Of a DNA stretch of 64,000 nt, positions 30,516 to 39,687 are shown one piece after another (the first letter of the stretch is position 1; every line of letters begins with the position of its first letter). Location of the stretch: assembly GCF_900199455.1 (NCBI RefSeq), contig NZ_FZQR01000027.1:1-64000 (forward strand), written 5' to 3'. The stretch is from Mesorhizobium carmichaelinearum (GTDB lineage Bacteria > Pseudomonadota > Alphaproteobacteria > Rhizobiales > Rhizobiaceae). The translations under genes and the position numbers were made by a program. The notes under the pieces were generated by a model. That model was not told the origin of the DNA and ran no database searches. It was given only the letters and a program-made list of their open reading frames with translations.

Positions 30516-33344
30516 CTAATTGATCTCCTGCCCCTGATTGCCCAGGCGCATCTTCATCTGGGCAGTCAGACTTGCCTGCATGCCGTCGAGGCCTTCGATG
30601 CCAGCCATTTGCGGCCGTTCACGAAGGGCGACGCGCATGGCATGGAATCCAAGCGCGCGGTAGGCTTCCATCTGCTCTTCCGAAAAGAACTGATCGCTCG
30701 TCGGTTCATTCGGGAAAAGCGGGTAGCGGCGCTCGTAGTCTAGGACATAGTCGGGCTCGTCGCCGGTGACCGACGCCTTCACGTAGATGAGGATCCCTTC
30801 GACCGGATCATTCTCGTAGTAGATCTTGCCGACCGCGAAATGCCGCAGATGCAGCGGCGAGTCCGGCGGGATGATCTTCGTGCGGTCGGCGTCGCGCGCC
30901 AGCGCAGCATCCCTGACCGGCCGCCAGTCAAGCGAGATACGCACGCCGAGATCGATCCGCGCGAAGCGTTGGACATCGGTGAACGCACCGAAATTCATGC
31001 CGGCATCGGCTTCGGCGTCGACCACGATGATCAGCTTGCACTTGCGCTTGAGCAGTTGATAGAGGCCGATATTGTCGATATGGCCGCCGTCGGTGATGTA
31101 GACGCGCGAGCTGTCCGACCTGAGCTGCCCCGTCGCCTCTGCCAGCAGATACAGCCGCAATATGTCCTCCCAACTGCGTCGGGAAGACCGCTTTTGAAGC
31201 TCAACCCCGCTCGGATTGGGAAGCCAGAACCCCAGCCGCAGGTTGAGCAGGGCCAGCGTCGGCCCAAGCAGGCCGAGACTGATGCGACCCATGCTCGAGG
31301 AAATGGCGGCGCCTGAAATCGCCACCGCAGCCGCGAGATCCAGCTGCCCCTCTTCCTTGGCCATTGTCGTCGAGGACGCATATCCGGTCGACGCACTGCC
31401 GACGAAATGTTTTGAGAACAGAAAGAATTCCGCGTTGCGCCCCCGTTTGCTCGGGTCGGCCTCAGGCAGGCTCAGGGCTTGCACGACAGGCACGGGCGCG
31501 ATTGGCCGGTGATGACCCGGAAGAACGATGTCCGGCCCGCCCCACCACGCCCGCAACCTCATGGCTTCGGCAATCTTGGCGCCCAGCCAGCGAACCGCCC
31601 CGGCGATGACAGACTTTCTCGGAGGATCCGCGGCCTGCCTGGCGCGGCGGACATTCAGCGTGCCGTTGACCAGGAGATAGGGCGCCTTCACGCCCAGTGC
31701 ATCCAGCGCGATGTCAGCCTGATCGTCGCTGCCGCCGAGGCGAAACGCCTGCCGGAGCCGGTCGCGGTAGAGGCGGTGCAACCCATTGGCATTTTCGGTG
31801 AAATTGAAGGCGACCGTTATGACGATGGCGCTGATGGCCAGATAGTTGAGCAGCACGGTGGATTCGTCGTGCTGCCATTCACCTTTCGCCGTTCTGGCGG
31901 CTACGGCGAAAACGGCTGAGCCCGCCAGGATCAGCAGCACCTTGACGACCACCGAACCGCTGTAGTCATGCGTCATCGCGCCAAAGAAGCTGGTGAGCCG
32001 GCCAGGTGCCAGATCGTCGGCGAGATAGCGAACCACAAAGGTTCGCGCCACCAGAAACAGCAGCATGCAAAGGATAAGGACCGTGAACAGGATACGATTG
32101 TCGGTCGTCAGCCATTGCGGTCCATAGGCATAGCCGTTCATGTCGCCGACTGCCGGATCGACCTTGATGCCCCAGATGACGATGACCAGAAACAGCCCAT
32201 AGATGACCAACGGCAGCGCCAGGCCGAGCGCCAGGAAGGCGGCACGCGCCAGATAGCCCCGGACCTGGTGCCCGATCCCCGGCGCGTTGAGGGCCTTCTG
32301 CACCCAGGAAACCAGTATGCCCCTGAATGCGGCGGTGGCCGTGATGACCGCGCCAGCCGTCGCCATCAACGCCTTGAGCGTGTCCAATGTCGTCTGCTGA
32401 TGACCGCGCGGCGGCGAGGTCACCTCGATCAGCCACAGGATGATCTTGGGCTGGACTTCAATCAGGAACAGGCCGGCCGTGACCAGCAGCAAGGTTCGGC
32501 CATCCTTGGCCCAGAGGCTGTCCTGTTCGAGATGCTCGCCTTTGCGCGCGACAGCGTAGCTGTCGGAATAGGAACGCCACAACGCCCAGGCAAGCAGCCA
32601 GACGGCGAGAACCAGCGTCGCCGAATACGACAGCACGAAGGGGTTGGCGATCATCGATCGGACGCGGGCAGTCCATCCCTCCTTGCCCCAATCGTCTCCG
32701 AACCACCAATTGGCGACATCGAGAGCGATGCTGTGTCCGAGGTGGCTGGTGGTCGGGTTGGTCAGGATGACGAATGTCGCCAGCGGCAGGATCAACGTCA
32801 GCAACAGCAGGAAATTGACCATCCAGCCGCGCATCAGGATGCCGATCGACAGCACGATGTCCTGAAAGCCGCGTGGCGCCAGGAAACGGCTGTTGTCACG
32901 GATTTGGCCGACAAGCGCGTTGTCGCGCACGTCGTCATCCGAGGCGAAGGGAAAATCGAGCGGCTTGTCCACGCCGTTTTTTGCCTGCTCGAGTTCTTGG
33001 CGCGTCATGTCGGCGACCATCGCCGATCCGATATAGCCGCCGCCTGACACTGTGGACAGATAGTCGATCCGGGGGGTGAGCTTGTACTGGTCGAGCGCCT
33101 GTAGTGCGCCGAGGCAGAACGAAGCCGATCTTATCCCGCCCCCCGAAAGCGCGACACCGAACAGCCAGGCCGGATCATCCTTGGCAACGGAATCCGGCTT
33201 GCCGCCGCCGGCACCCTTTGAAACGCCGACACCAAGCGCCTTGCGACGATCCAGGATCGCATCATACTCCGATCGAAGGACCGCATCGAATTTCTCGGTA
33301 TACGGAATAGTCTCCGGCTTCTTGCCTCGATTGACCACAGCCAT
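30516..33344 (-). CDS. Membrane-embedded patatin-like phospholipase
   Basis: A 942-residue protein. An N-terminal patatin half contains the oxyanion-hole SGGGIRSASFCLGALQAL and nucleophile elbow STVSGGGYIGS (S100). The middle (about 165-520) has roughly eight membrane helices (for example MVNFLLLLTLILPLATFVIL). The C-terminal patatin half carries TDGGHIDNIGLYQLLKRKC with catalytic D752, then LIIVVDAEAD. The membrane block is thus inserted between Ser and Asp of one catalytic domain. Phospholipid hydrolysis at the inner membrane is likely. It is closely related in plan to the patatin at 54741. It is monocistronic, with GGGGG just before the ATG. Confidence 0.9.
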   Translation of the reverse strand: MAVVNRGKKPETIPYTEKFDAVLRSEYDAILDRRKALGVGVSKGAGGGKPDSVAKDDPAWLFGVALSGGGIRSASFCLGALQALDQYKLTPRIDYLSTVSGGGYIGSAMVADMTRQELEQAKNGVDKPLDFPFASDDDVRDNALVGQIRDNSRFLAPRGFQDIVLSIGILMRGWMVNFLLLLTLILPLATFVILTNPTTSHLGHSIALDVANWWFGDDWGKEGWTARVRSMIANPFVLSYSATLVLAVWLLAWALWRSYSDSYAVARKGEHLEQDSLWAKDGRTLLLVTAGLFLIEVQPKIILWLIEVTSPPRGHQQTTLDTLKALMATAGAVITATAAFRGILVSWVQKALNAPGIGHQVRGYLARAAFLALGLALPLVIYGLFLVIVIWGIKVDPAVGDMNGYAYGPQWLTTDNRILFTVLILCMLLFLVARTFVVRYLADDLAPGRLTSFFGAMTHDYSGSVVVKVLLILAGSAVFAVAARTAKGEWQHDESTVLLNYLAISAIVITVAFNFTENANGLHRLYRDRLRQAFRLGGSDDQADIALDALGVKAPYLLVNGTLNVRRARQAADPPRKSVIAGAVRWLGAKIAEAMRLRAWWGGPDIVLPGHHRPIAPVPVVQALSLPEADPSKRGRNAEFFLFSKHFVGSASTGYASSTTMAKEEGQLDLAAAVAISGAAISSSMGRISLGLLGPTLALLNLRLGFWLPNPSGVELQKRSSRRSWEDILRLYLLAEATGQLRSDSSRVYITDGGHIDNIGLYQLLKRKCKLIIVVDAEADAGMNFGAFTDVQRFARIDLGVRISLDWRPVRDAALARDADRTKIIPPDSPLHLRHFAVGKIYYENDPVEGILIYVKASVTGDEPDYVLDYERRYPLFPNEPTSDQFFSEEQMEAYRALGFHAMRVALRERPQMAGIEGLDGMQASLTAQMKMRLGNQGQEIN

Positions 33345-33443
33345 CCCCCGATGTCGCTATGTTCTTGAACAATACAACAGGGAATGACGTTTTCTGCAAG
33401 GATTATTAAGATCGGAAGAGTTGAAGCGGGTGGCGACGCCATC

Positions 33444-33479
33444 GATGTCTTTAAAATCGCAAGCGATTTTAAAGACATC
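33444..33479. repeat. 36-base AT-rich palindrome (17-bp arms, 2-base loop)
   Basis: GATGTCTTTAAAATCGC and its exact inverse complement flank AA. The geometry (17-2-17) equals the palindrome at 30394, though the sequence differs; the two flank the membrane patatin gene. The surrounding 33345-33606 stretch holds no gene. Confidence 0.8.
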
Positions 33480-33606
33480 CGACGCTTTGCTTCGCAGATG
33501 TCAAAAGCAGCGTGCTGGCCCATCCGACCCCGCGTGCTGCAAAATTCAGCGCGAGCAGCGGCACCGGCAAAGTCACATCTGCCGACAATTCCGCCAGGGA
33601 CCACCC

Positions 33607-34032
33607 TCACACCCCTGCCGCGCCCTCCGCGTACTGCGCCAAAAATTCCTCGCTGGGCGGGATCGGCTTGATGACGTCGATCAGCACGCCGTTGGGATCC
33701 CTCGTGATGAAATGGCGCTGGCCGAAGGGCTCGTCGCGCAGCGTGCGCAGGATCGGCAGGCCGGCAGCAAGGATCCGCTCATAGACCGCATCGGGGTCGC
33801 GGACTTCGAAATTGATCAACAGGCCCGACGTGCGCCCCCGCCCCTCCTGCGGGATCGTCTCATGGTCGCCCTGGACGATGCCGAGATTGACGCGTTTGTT
33901 GTCCACCGACTGCAGGTGCACATACCAGCCGCTCTCAAACAGCGGCTGGAAGCCGAAATGCTTGACGTAGAAGACCGCCGTGCCGGCGACGTCGCCGGTC
34001 ATCAGCACCGGGTAGTAGCTTGTGGTCTTCAT
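33607..34032 (-). CDS. VOC-family glyoxalase/bleomycin-resistance-like protein
   Basis: A 141-residue vicinal-oxygen-chelate fold protein: TSYYPVLMTGDVAGTAVFYV at the start, LINFEVRDPDAVYERILAAG in the middle, and FGQRHFITRDPNGVLIDVIK near the end, with a metal-position Asp rather than Glu in VLIDV. Substrate cannot be told; roles range from drug binding to ring or thiol-adduct metabolism. GGGAGAAAG precedes ATG 34032. It diverges from a TetR gene across two shared operators, so it is probably the TetR target. Confidence 0.87.
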   Translation of the reverse strand: MKTTSYYPVLMTGDVAGTAVFYVKHFGFQPLFESGWYVHLQSVDNKRVNLGIVQGDHETIPQEGRGRTSGLLINFEVRDPDAVYERILAAGLPILRTLRDEPFGQRHFITRDPNGVLIDVIKPIPPSEEFLAQYAEGAAGV

Positions 34033-34053
34033 CTTTCTTTCTCCCTGGACATA

Positions 34054-34098
34054 ACATACAGTCTGTATGTAAATCGAATTAACATACAGGCTGCATGT
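34054..34098. promoter_or_regulatory. Two TetR-type operators in a divergent promoter
   Basis: ACATACAGTCTGTATGT (34054-34070) and ACATACAGGCTGCATGT (34082-34098) are 17-base near-palindromes with the same ends, centres 28 bases apart. The second ends immediately before the TetR ATG at 34099, which favours strict autorepression. Confidence 0.88.
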
Positions 34099-34725
34099 AT
34101 GCAACAGGAATCCGCGCGCCGTTCCAACCGCGACCGCACCGAGGCGACGCGCGCCGACCTGGTCGCGGCGGCGCGAAAGCTGTTCACCGAGAAATCCTAT
34201 GCCGAGACCGGCACGCCGGAGATCGTCACCGCCGCCGGCGTCACGCGCGGCGCGCTCTATCATCACTTCGCCGACAAACAGGCGCTGTTTGCCGCCGTGG
34301 TCGAGCAGGAGGCACAGGCGGTGGCCCAAGAGATCGATCGTGCTTCGCCACCCTCGCTCGAAGCCCGCGATGCGCTCATCGCCGGCTCAGACGCCTATCT
34401 CGCCGCCATGCGCGTGCCCGGCCGCACGCGGTTGTTGCTGCTCGACGGCCCGGCCGTGCTGGGCCGCGCCGCCATGGATGCGATCGACGACCGCCACGGC
34501 AACCGCTCGCTGCGCGAGGGCCTGGTCGCGGCGATGCGGGCCAATAGGATGACGAGATTGCCGGCGGAGGCGCTGACCGCGCTGCTTGCATCCGCCTTCG
34601 ACCGCGCCGCACTGGCCATCGAGGCCGGCGCCTCGGCCGAGGATTACCGCGCCGTGCTCATGGCGCTGATTGACGGATTGTCTCCGGGTCGTCCTCAGGC
34701 ACCTGGCCCGGCTCGAACTCGTTGA
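34099..34725 (+). CDS. TetR-family repressor
   Basis: A 208-residue TetR protein. The N-terminal helix-turn-helix is ATRADLVAAARKLFTEKSYA, TPEIVTAAGVTRGALYHHFA, DKQALFAAVVEQE; the rest is a ligand-binding helical domain. It is divergent from the VOC gene and probably represses both through the paired operators. The ATG directly follows operator 2, so it has no normal leader. The final 68 bases overlap the 3' end of the convergent LysR gene. Confidence 0.9.
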   Translation: MQQESARRSNRDRTEATRADLVAAARKLFTEKSYAETGTPEIVTAAGVTRGALYHHFADKQALFAAVVEQEAQAVAQEIDRASPPSLEARDALIAGSDAYLAAMRVPGRTRLLLLDGPAVLGRAAMDAIDDRHGNRSLREGLVAAMRANRMTRLPAEALTALLASAFDRAALAIEAGASAEDYRAVLMALIDGLSPGRPQAPGPARTR

Positions 34726-35614
34726 AGCAGCCAAGCCCGCGCTTGAACCGGTCGATCAGCCAGGCGGCCGCCGGCTTCGGGCTGCGGTCGTTGCGATGCA
34801 TGGCAAACAGTGGCGAGCTCACTTCCTTGTAGGGCTCGAGATCAAGTTCCACCAGGCGGCCGGTGGCCAGGTCGTCGGCGATAAGCCAACGCGGTAGCCC
34901 GCCCCAACCCAGCCCCTCGCGCATCAGCATATGCTTGGTGCGCATGTCCGTCAGCCGCCAGGTGCGGTAGGCAAAGACACCATAGTCGCGCCCCTTGGTG
35001 CGCTCGGACTGATCGGTGACGACGAGCTGCGTGTGCTCGCGCACATCCTCGATCTTCACCGGCTTCGGCAGCCGCGCCAGGGGATGGCTGGGGGCCGCGG
35101 CCGGCACCATCGACATGAAGCCGATGCGCACGAGATGGACGTCGACCTCGCCCAGCAGGCCGCCAATGCCGAGATCGGCCTGTCCATTGACGACATGGTC
35201 CGGGATCAATCCAAGCGAGCCCATGTGCAGGCGCAGCATCACAGTGGGAAACTGCGCCTCGAATGCCTTCAGCACCCGCACCAGCACGGGCGAAGGCAAC
35301 GTCGCATCGACCGACAGCGCCACTTCGGCCTCCAGCCCGTGATGGTGGCCATCGACGCGCGAGCGCATACGCTGCAGCACGCCGATCATGCGTTTTGCAT
35401 CCTCCAGCATCGCCCGACCGATCTCGGTCAGCTGCGGCTCGCGCGTGCCCTCGCGTTCGAACAGCTTCAGCCCCAGCTGCGCCTCGAGATTGGCGATGCC
35501 GTAGCTGATGACGGATTGCGCCCGGTTGAGCTTGCGGCCGGCGGCCGAGAAACTGCCGGTATCGGCCACGGCGACAAGGATCTGGAGCTGGTCGAGGGTC
35601 GGGTTAGGCTGCAT
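34658..35614 (-). CDS. LysR-family regulator
   Basis: A 318-residue LysR protein: helix-turn-helix at the N-terminus (LDQLQILVAVADTGSFSAAG, NRAQSVISYGIANLEAQLGL), then a periplasmic-binding-protein-like effector domain (DLGIGGLLGEVDVHLVRIGF). ATG 35614 is preferred to GTG 35617. It is divergent from the azoreductase gene (start 35722), the classical arrangement in which LysR controls the neighbour in response to a quinone- or electrophile-like ligand. The 3' end overlaps that of the TetR gene. Confidence 0.9.
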   Translation of the reverse strand: MQPNPTLDQLQILVAVADTGSFSAAGRKLNRAQSVISYGIANLEAQLGLKLFEREGTREPQLTEIGRAMLEDAKRMIGVLQRMRSRVDGHHHGLEAEVALSVDATLPSPVLVRVLKAFEAQFPTVMLRLHMGSLGLIPDHVVNGQADLGIGGLLGEVDVHLVRIGFMSMVPAAAPSHPLARLPKPVKIEDVREHTQLVVTDQSERTKGRDYGVFAYRTWRLTDMRTKHMLMREGLGWGGLPRWLIADDLATGRLVELDLEPYKEVSSPLFAMHRNDRSPKPAAAWLIDRFKRGLGCFNEFEPGQVPEDDPETIRQSAP

Positions 35615-35721
35615 CACTGTATCTATTTTGTGGATGGATCGTATCGAAAATATACCAGTTTATCTGATGGATCGATACCCCATATGTGGCGGGACAATTC
35701 ATTCCACTGGAGAGACCCGCT

Positions 35722-36354
35722 ATGTCCATTCTTCTTGTTACCTCAAGCCCGCGCGGCGCTGCCTCGCACTCGACCCGCATCGCTACCGAATTCGCCGAAA
35801 AGCTCGTCACCGCCGATCCGTCGAACACGCTTGTCGTGCGCGACCTCGTCGCCAATCCGCTGCCGCATATCGATGCCGACTACTCGACCGGCATCTACAC
35901 GCCGGCTGAAGCCCGCACCCCGCGCCAAGCTGAGGTTGTCGGCGTCTCCGACGTCGTGCTCGACGAGCTGTTCGCCGCTGACACCGTGATCCTCGCCACC
36001 GGCTTCATCAACTTCAACATCTCCTCAACGCTGAAGTCGTGGGTCGATCACATCGCCCGCTCCGGCAGGAGCTTTGCCTATGGCGAAAGCGGCCCCAAGG
36101 GCCTCGTCACCGGCAAGAAGGTCTATATCGTGCTGGCTTCGGGCGGCATCTATTCCGAAGGTGCGGCCGTGCAGTTCGATCACGCCATTCCCTATCTGCG
36201 CGGCGTGCTCGGCTTCCTCGGCATGACCGATGTCGACGTCATCCGCATCGAAGGCGTCGGCATGGGCCCTGACGCGGTGACCGCCGCGCTCGCCAAGGCG
36301 ACCGCCAAGGTCGACGCCGTGGTGGCCAGCCAGCAGGTCGCTGCTGCCGCGTAA
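35722..36354 (+). CDS. azoR: FMN-dependent NADH-azoreductase / NAD(P)H quinone oxidoreductase
   Basis: A 210-residue flavodoxin-fold enzyme of the AzoR/AcpD family: ILLVTSSPRGAASHSTRIAT (FMN phosphate loop), then FINFNISSTLKSWVDHIARS and GLVTGKKVYIVLASGGIYSE. Such proteins reduce azo dyes and quinones by two electrons, protecting against electrophiles. The ATG has GGAGAGA upstream. An intrinsic terminator follows 21 bases after the stop, so it is monocistronic. Confidence 0.9.
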   Translation: MSILLVTSSPRGAASHSTRIATEFAEKLVTADPSNTLVVRDLVANPLPHIDADYSTGIYTPAEARTPRQAEVVGVSDVVLDELFAADTVILATGFINFNISSTLKSWVDHIARSGRSFAYGESGPKGLVTGKKVYIVLASGGIYSEGAAVQFDHAIPYLRGVLGFLGMTDVDVIRIEGVGMGPDAVTAALAKATAKVDAVVASQQVAAAA

Positions 36355-36375
36355 GGCCCCTACCATATGACTGAG

Positions 36376-36403
36376 AAAGGCAGGCGCCCGCGCCTGCCTT
36401 TTT
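36376..36403 (+). terminator. Intrinsic terminator of the azoreductase gene
   Basis: AAAGGCAGGCGC and GCGCCTGCCTTT pair around CC and run into TTTT. It is a textbook stem with a T-tail just past the stop codon. Confidence 0.92.
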
Positions 36404-36499
36404 CGTTCAGAGCAAGTCCAAGAAAAGTGTGACCCGGCCTGCGAACGGCCGCCGGTGCCACACCCACAGAGATTCGCAACCGACGTGTCCCGAAGGAAC

Positions 36500-37192
36500 C
36501 TAGTCTTGCGCACTCCGTCTGACCGGCACGACCCGCTCAATCCGCTTGCCGCTCGAATCCTCCACGACCAGATGAATGCTTTGAACCTCGGCTGGAGAAG
36601 GTGCCTTCAATTGCACCTGCTTGACGATCCAGCCTCCTTCAAATGCCAGGTCCTTGACTTCGACATTGTCCGTGCCCTGTCCGACGCCATACTGAAGTGG
36701 CCCCGAGCCGCCCTTTATCACGGCTCGCACCGTAACCAGCCCTGCAGGGCCGACTGGCTGCGGTGAAAGATCCGGCGTGGACAATTCAAACGGCACCTCC
36801 AGATTTGCCTTCGAAGACTCCGCCCCGAAGTAATAGCCGACAATCGTGCCAAACACGCCCAGCAGGAGGGACAAGACTTCCTTCGCCCTCTGAAAGCGAC
36901 CGTCATTCGCGTCGCTTGGAGCTGGCCCGACCAGCGTGTTGAGGACGAGTGCGACGGCGATTCCTATGGTCACGATCGCGAAGAGATAGGTAATCAGCCC
37001 TCTGGCAAGCTCGGGCCTTGCCATTCCCGAAAGAAAGCCGTGGTCGACGCCAAGCATCGAAGCGCCGATCATGACAAACAGACTGAGCAGAATCAGAGTT
37101 GCAAGGATTACTATCGGATTTTGAAAATTCGCCTGCGAAACATCCGGCTGGGACTCGGCCGGTTTTGGTGTCCCATCGTCCTTGTCTGCCAT
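36500..37192 (-). CDS. Membrane protein with C-terminal beta domain, partner of the KAS III-like gene
   Basis: A 230-residue protein with three hydrophobic segments (VILATLILLSLFVMIGASML, LITYLFAIVTIGIAVALVLN, LSLLLGVFGTIVGYYFGAES) and a C-terminal soluble domain of about 95 residues with Ig-like strand pattern (GPAGLVTVRAVIKGGSGPLQ). ATG 37192 has GGAGGGGAG upstream and lies 11 bases after the KAS III-like stop, so the two genes form an operon. Family not recognised. It may anchor or sense something made by the synthase. Confidence 0.7.
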   Translation of the reverse strand: MADKDDGTPKPAESQPDVSQANFQNPIVILATLILLSLFVMIGASMLGVDHGFLSGMARPELARGLITYLFAIVTIGIAVALVLNTLVGPAPSDANDGRFQRAKEVLSLLLGVFGTIVGYYFGAESSKANLEVPFELSTPDLSPQPVGPAGLVTVRAVIKGGSGPLQYGVGQGTDNVEVKDLAFEGGWIVKQVQLKAPSPAEVQSIHLVVEDSSGKRIERVVPVRRSAQD

Positions 37193-37203
37193 CACTCCCC
37201 TCC

Positions 37204-38244
37204 TCAGTAGATGCCCTCCATCAGGCCAAATACCATTCCAGCGGAAGCCGGACACAACACCACCCGCATTCCTCGCTCCAACGAACCCTCTTTGGTTGCC
37301 TCACACATAGCCGCAGGAATGGACGCTGATGCCAAGTTTCCGAATTTTCGAAATACTTTGTCATAAAGGCGGTCGCCAACACCCAGTCTAGTCGCCATGA
37401 TTTTCAGGGCCGACTCGCTGGAACTGTGTGGGAACCAGATGTCGATGCCAGAAACGTCGGGGTATGCCGCCTTTACAAAAGAGGTCATTTCCCTGCTCGC
37501 CGTCTGTGTAAGCTCTGAGCTGTAGGCAACCAGTTGATGGACGCCATTGGCTCCAACTTTTGTATCAGGCAAGCAGAAATCGCGAAAGCCGGGAAGTGGT
37601 AAATTGCAAAGCGATGCAAACTGAGGTCTGGTTCGAAAACGAAATTTCCAAGCATCTGGCGACAATGTAACGACGGTGGCAGTGGCTGCTTCGCCGATAG
37701 TTAGAGCTGGAAATGTATAAGCGATTTCAGCATCGGTCCGCATTTTGAAGATTTCGGGATATCCGTTTTCGTAGACGCTGAACTCAGCATTTACGATCAG
37801 GATCCTTGTGTATGATCGGGTCAGCAAAAAGCCTTGGGCAACCTGAAGCGCCCTTGCCCAACTCATGCACGCCTCCGTAATGTCGAAGGCGTCACACTCG
37901 ATGCCAAGTGCAGAAACCAAGAACGTCGCGTTGGCCGGCTCCAGAAAGCCGCGCCCTATCCCGCAGTAGATGACCAGATCTATGTCCCGGGGCACCAGCC
38001 CAGCATCGGCGATGGCCGATCGAGCGGCATCATGCAACAGGTCAAAGGCTCTTTCCCCGGCGCCCGTGTCACGGACGTAACGCGACTGTGCGCCGGCTCT
38101 TCGGAACAGGCGCTCGATTTTCCGACAATAAGACTCTAACTCTTCTCTATTTTGACTTTTATTGTAATCACGAATATATCTTAGTATATCTTCATTCGAG
38201 ATCATTCGGGATGGAGTTCTAAACGCAATTGAATCAATACGCAT
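37204..38244 (-). CDS. 3-oxoacyl-ACP synthase III-like enzyme
   Basis: A 346-residue thiolase-fold enzyme of the KAS III type with the Cys-His-Asn triad: C126 (FDITEACMSWARALQ), H273 (DIWFPHSSSESA) and N303 (RKFGNLASASIPAAM). These enzymes condense an acyl-CoA with malonyl-ACP, or in secondary metabolism form acyl chains or transfer acyl groups. Codon use is more AT-rich than the neighbours, including AT-rich upstream DNA, suggesting transfer. A membrane-protein gene follows 11 bases later. No acyl carrier protein or other fatty-acid gene is nearby, so it is not the housekeeping fabH. Confidence 0.85.
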   Translation of the reverse strand: MRIDSIAFRTPSRMISNEDILRYIRDYNKSQNREELESYCRKIERLFRRAGAQSRYVRDTGAGERAFDLLHDAARSAIADAGLVPRDIDLVIYCGIGRGFLEPANATFLVSALGIECDAFDITEACMSWARALQVAQGFLLTRSYTRILIVNAEFSVYENGYPEIFKMRTDAEIAYTFPALTIGEAATATVVTLSPDAWKFRFRTRPQFASLCNLPLPGFRDFCLPDTKVGANGVHQLVAYSSELTQTASREMTSFVKAAYPDVSGIDIWFPHSSSESALKIMATRLGVGDRLYDKVFRKFGNLASASIPAAMCEATKEGSLERGMRVVLCPASAGMVFGLMEGIY

Positions 38245-38495
38245 TCCGGCACCCCGAGCACGTCAGGTAGCCGTATTTTTCACCTCGATCTTGATTGCTT
38301 CCCGATTCAGTCATTAGCCCCGCCGGTAGCTCGTCTGAAAAACGACGATGAGAAAAGCCGGAAATTATCTCAATTTCGACGATGGCGCACCCTCTAATCC
38401 GGTTCGATCCTGCAGCCGGAGTGGAGCGTGACGGCGGAGATCTGCTCCGCACGAGGGGCGGCTGGCCGCATAACATATGGTTGCATCGACTTTTG

Positions 38496-39503
38496 CTAGT
38501 TTGCGCGCGAGATGTGCGCTGCCAGGTCGAGGCAACGGCAGGCATAACCCCATTCGTTGTCGTACCAGGCAACGAGCTTGGTCAACCCGCCCTCGGTCTG
38601 CATGCCGGCCAGCGCGTCGAAGATCGAGGAATGCGGGTTGCCGCGCAGGTCGGTCGAGACCACAGGCTCATCGCAATAGGCGAGGATGCCGTCCATCGCA
38701 TCTGCCGCCTGCGTGCGGAGCATCGTACAGATGTCCTTGTAGGACACGTTTTCTCTGAACCGGCAGGTGAGATCGATCATCGATACATCAGACACCGGCA
38801 CGCGCACCGCCATGCCGTTGATCCGTCCTTTCAGTTCGGGCACCACCTTGCCGACCATGCGCGCCGCGCCGGTCGTAGCCGGGATGATATTGTCGAGGAT
38901 GCCGCGCCCGAAACGCCAATCCTTCCGCGCCACGCCGTCGACCGTGTTCTGACCCGACGTCGTCGCATGGACCGTAAGCATCAGCGCCTCCTCGAGGCCG
39001 AAAGCATCGTTCAACGCCTTGGCGAGCGGCGCGACGCAATTGGTCGTGCACGAAGCGTTCGAGACAATGCTTTCGCCGGCATAGTCAGCCGCGTTGACGC
39101 CCATCACAAAAACCGGCGTATCGTCCTCGGGCGGTGCCGAGACCAGTACCTTGCCGGCGCCGGCGGCGAGGTGTCCTTCCGCTACCGCCTTGGTCAGGAA
39201 CCGGCCGGTCGATTCGATGACCAGATCGACGCCCGCCTCGCCCCAACCGATCGCGCCGGGTTCCTTTTCGCTGAAGGCCTTGATCGTAGCGCCATTGACA
39301 ACAAGCGCACCATCCGTGGCGGACAGGCTGCCCCTGAAGCCGCCATGCACGCTGTCATATTTGAGGAGATAAGCGAGATGATCGGTTGGCAGCAGGTCGT
39401 TGATCGCCACGATCTCGACGTCGTCGCGCGCCATCGCAGCCCGGAGCACAGTCCGGCCAATGCGGCCGAAGCCATTGATGCCGATGCGGATTTTGTCAGT
39501 CAT
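38496..39503 (-). CDS. gap: Glyceraldehyde-3-phosphate dehydrogenase
   Basis: A 335-residue GAPDH. The NAD-binding IGINGFGRIGRTVLRA start, catalytic C152 (SNASCTTNCVAPL), H179 (LTVHATTSGQ) and the YDNEWGYACR end are all present. It catalyses the oxidative phosphorylation step of glycolysis or its reverse. The alanine before the Cys motif and the solitary position (no pgk or tkt neighbour) suggest an accessory isoform rather than the main cbb/glycolytic copy. AAGGAC precedes ATG 39503. A TetR gene is divergent and may regulate it. Confidence 0.93.
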   Translation of the reverse strand: MTDKIRIGINGFGRIGRTVLRAAMARDDVEIVAINDLLPTDHLAYLLKYDSVHGGFRGSLSATDGALVVNGATIKAFSEKEPGAIGWGEAGVDLVIESTGRFLTKAVAEGHLAAGAGKVLVSAPPEDDTPVFVMGVNAADYAGESIVSNASCTTNCVAPLAKALNDAFGLEEALMLTVHATTSGQNTVDGVARKDWRFGRGILDNIIPATTGAARMVGKVVPELKGRINGMAVRVPVSDVSMIDLTCRFRENVSYKDICTMLRTQAADAMDGILAYCDEPVVSTDLRGNPHSSIFDALAGMQTEGGLTKLVAWYDNEWGYACRCLDLAAHISRAN

Positions 39504-39656
39504 CGATTGTCCTTTTTGGGCGGCGACAAGGCTTGATCGCCCACACAAACCCTGAGCATTGCAGGACGCAGCGCACGCGTCTGCCCGCTACCTTTGCTCC
39601 GAGAGGGATTGCTTTCCGCGTGGCCGATTTTTAGACTACTTCGCATAAAAATGACG

Positions 39657-39674
39657 CGCAATGAATTTATTGCG
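39657..39674. promoter_or_regulatory. Candidate TetR operator between gap and tetR
   Basis: CGCAAT-GAATTT-ATTGCG forms a 6-6-6 inverted repeat, with a wider TTCGCA (39640-39645) / TGCGAA (39671-39676) pair overlapping it. It lies 14 bases before the preferred TetR start codon. Confidence 0.5.
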
Positions 39675-39687
39675 AAACGGTACAAAA

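Noticed and set aside
30572..33047. Plus-strand frames (up to 359 codons) opposite the membrane patatin
   Set aside because: They have no motifs and basic, low-complexity composition; they mirror the codon bias of the minus-strand gene.
33421..34098. Long 5' extension of the TetR gene (434-codon frame)
   Set aside because: The added region lies antisense to the VOC gene and across both operators; the TetR helix-turn-helix starts right after ATG 34099.
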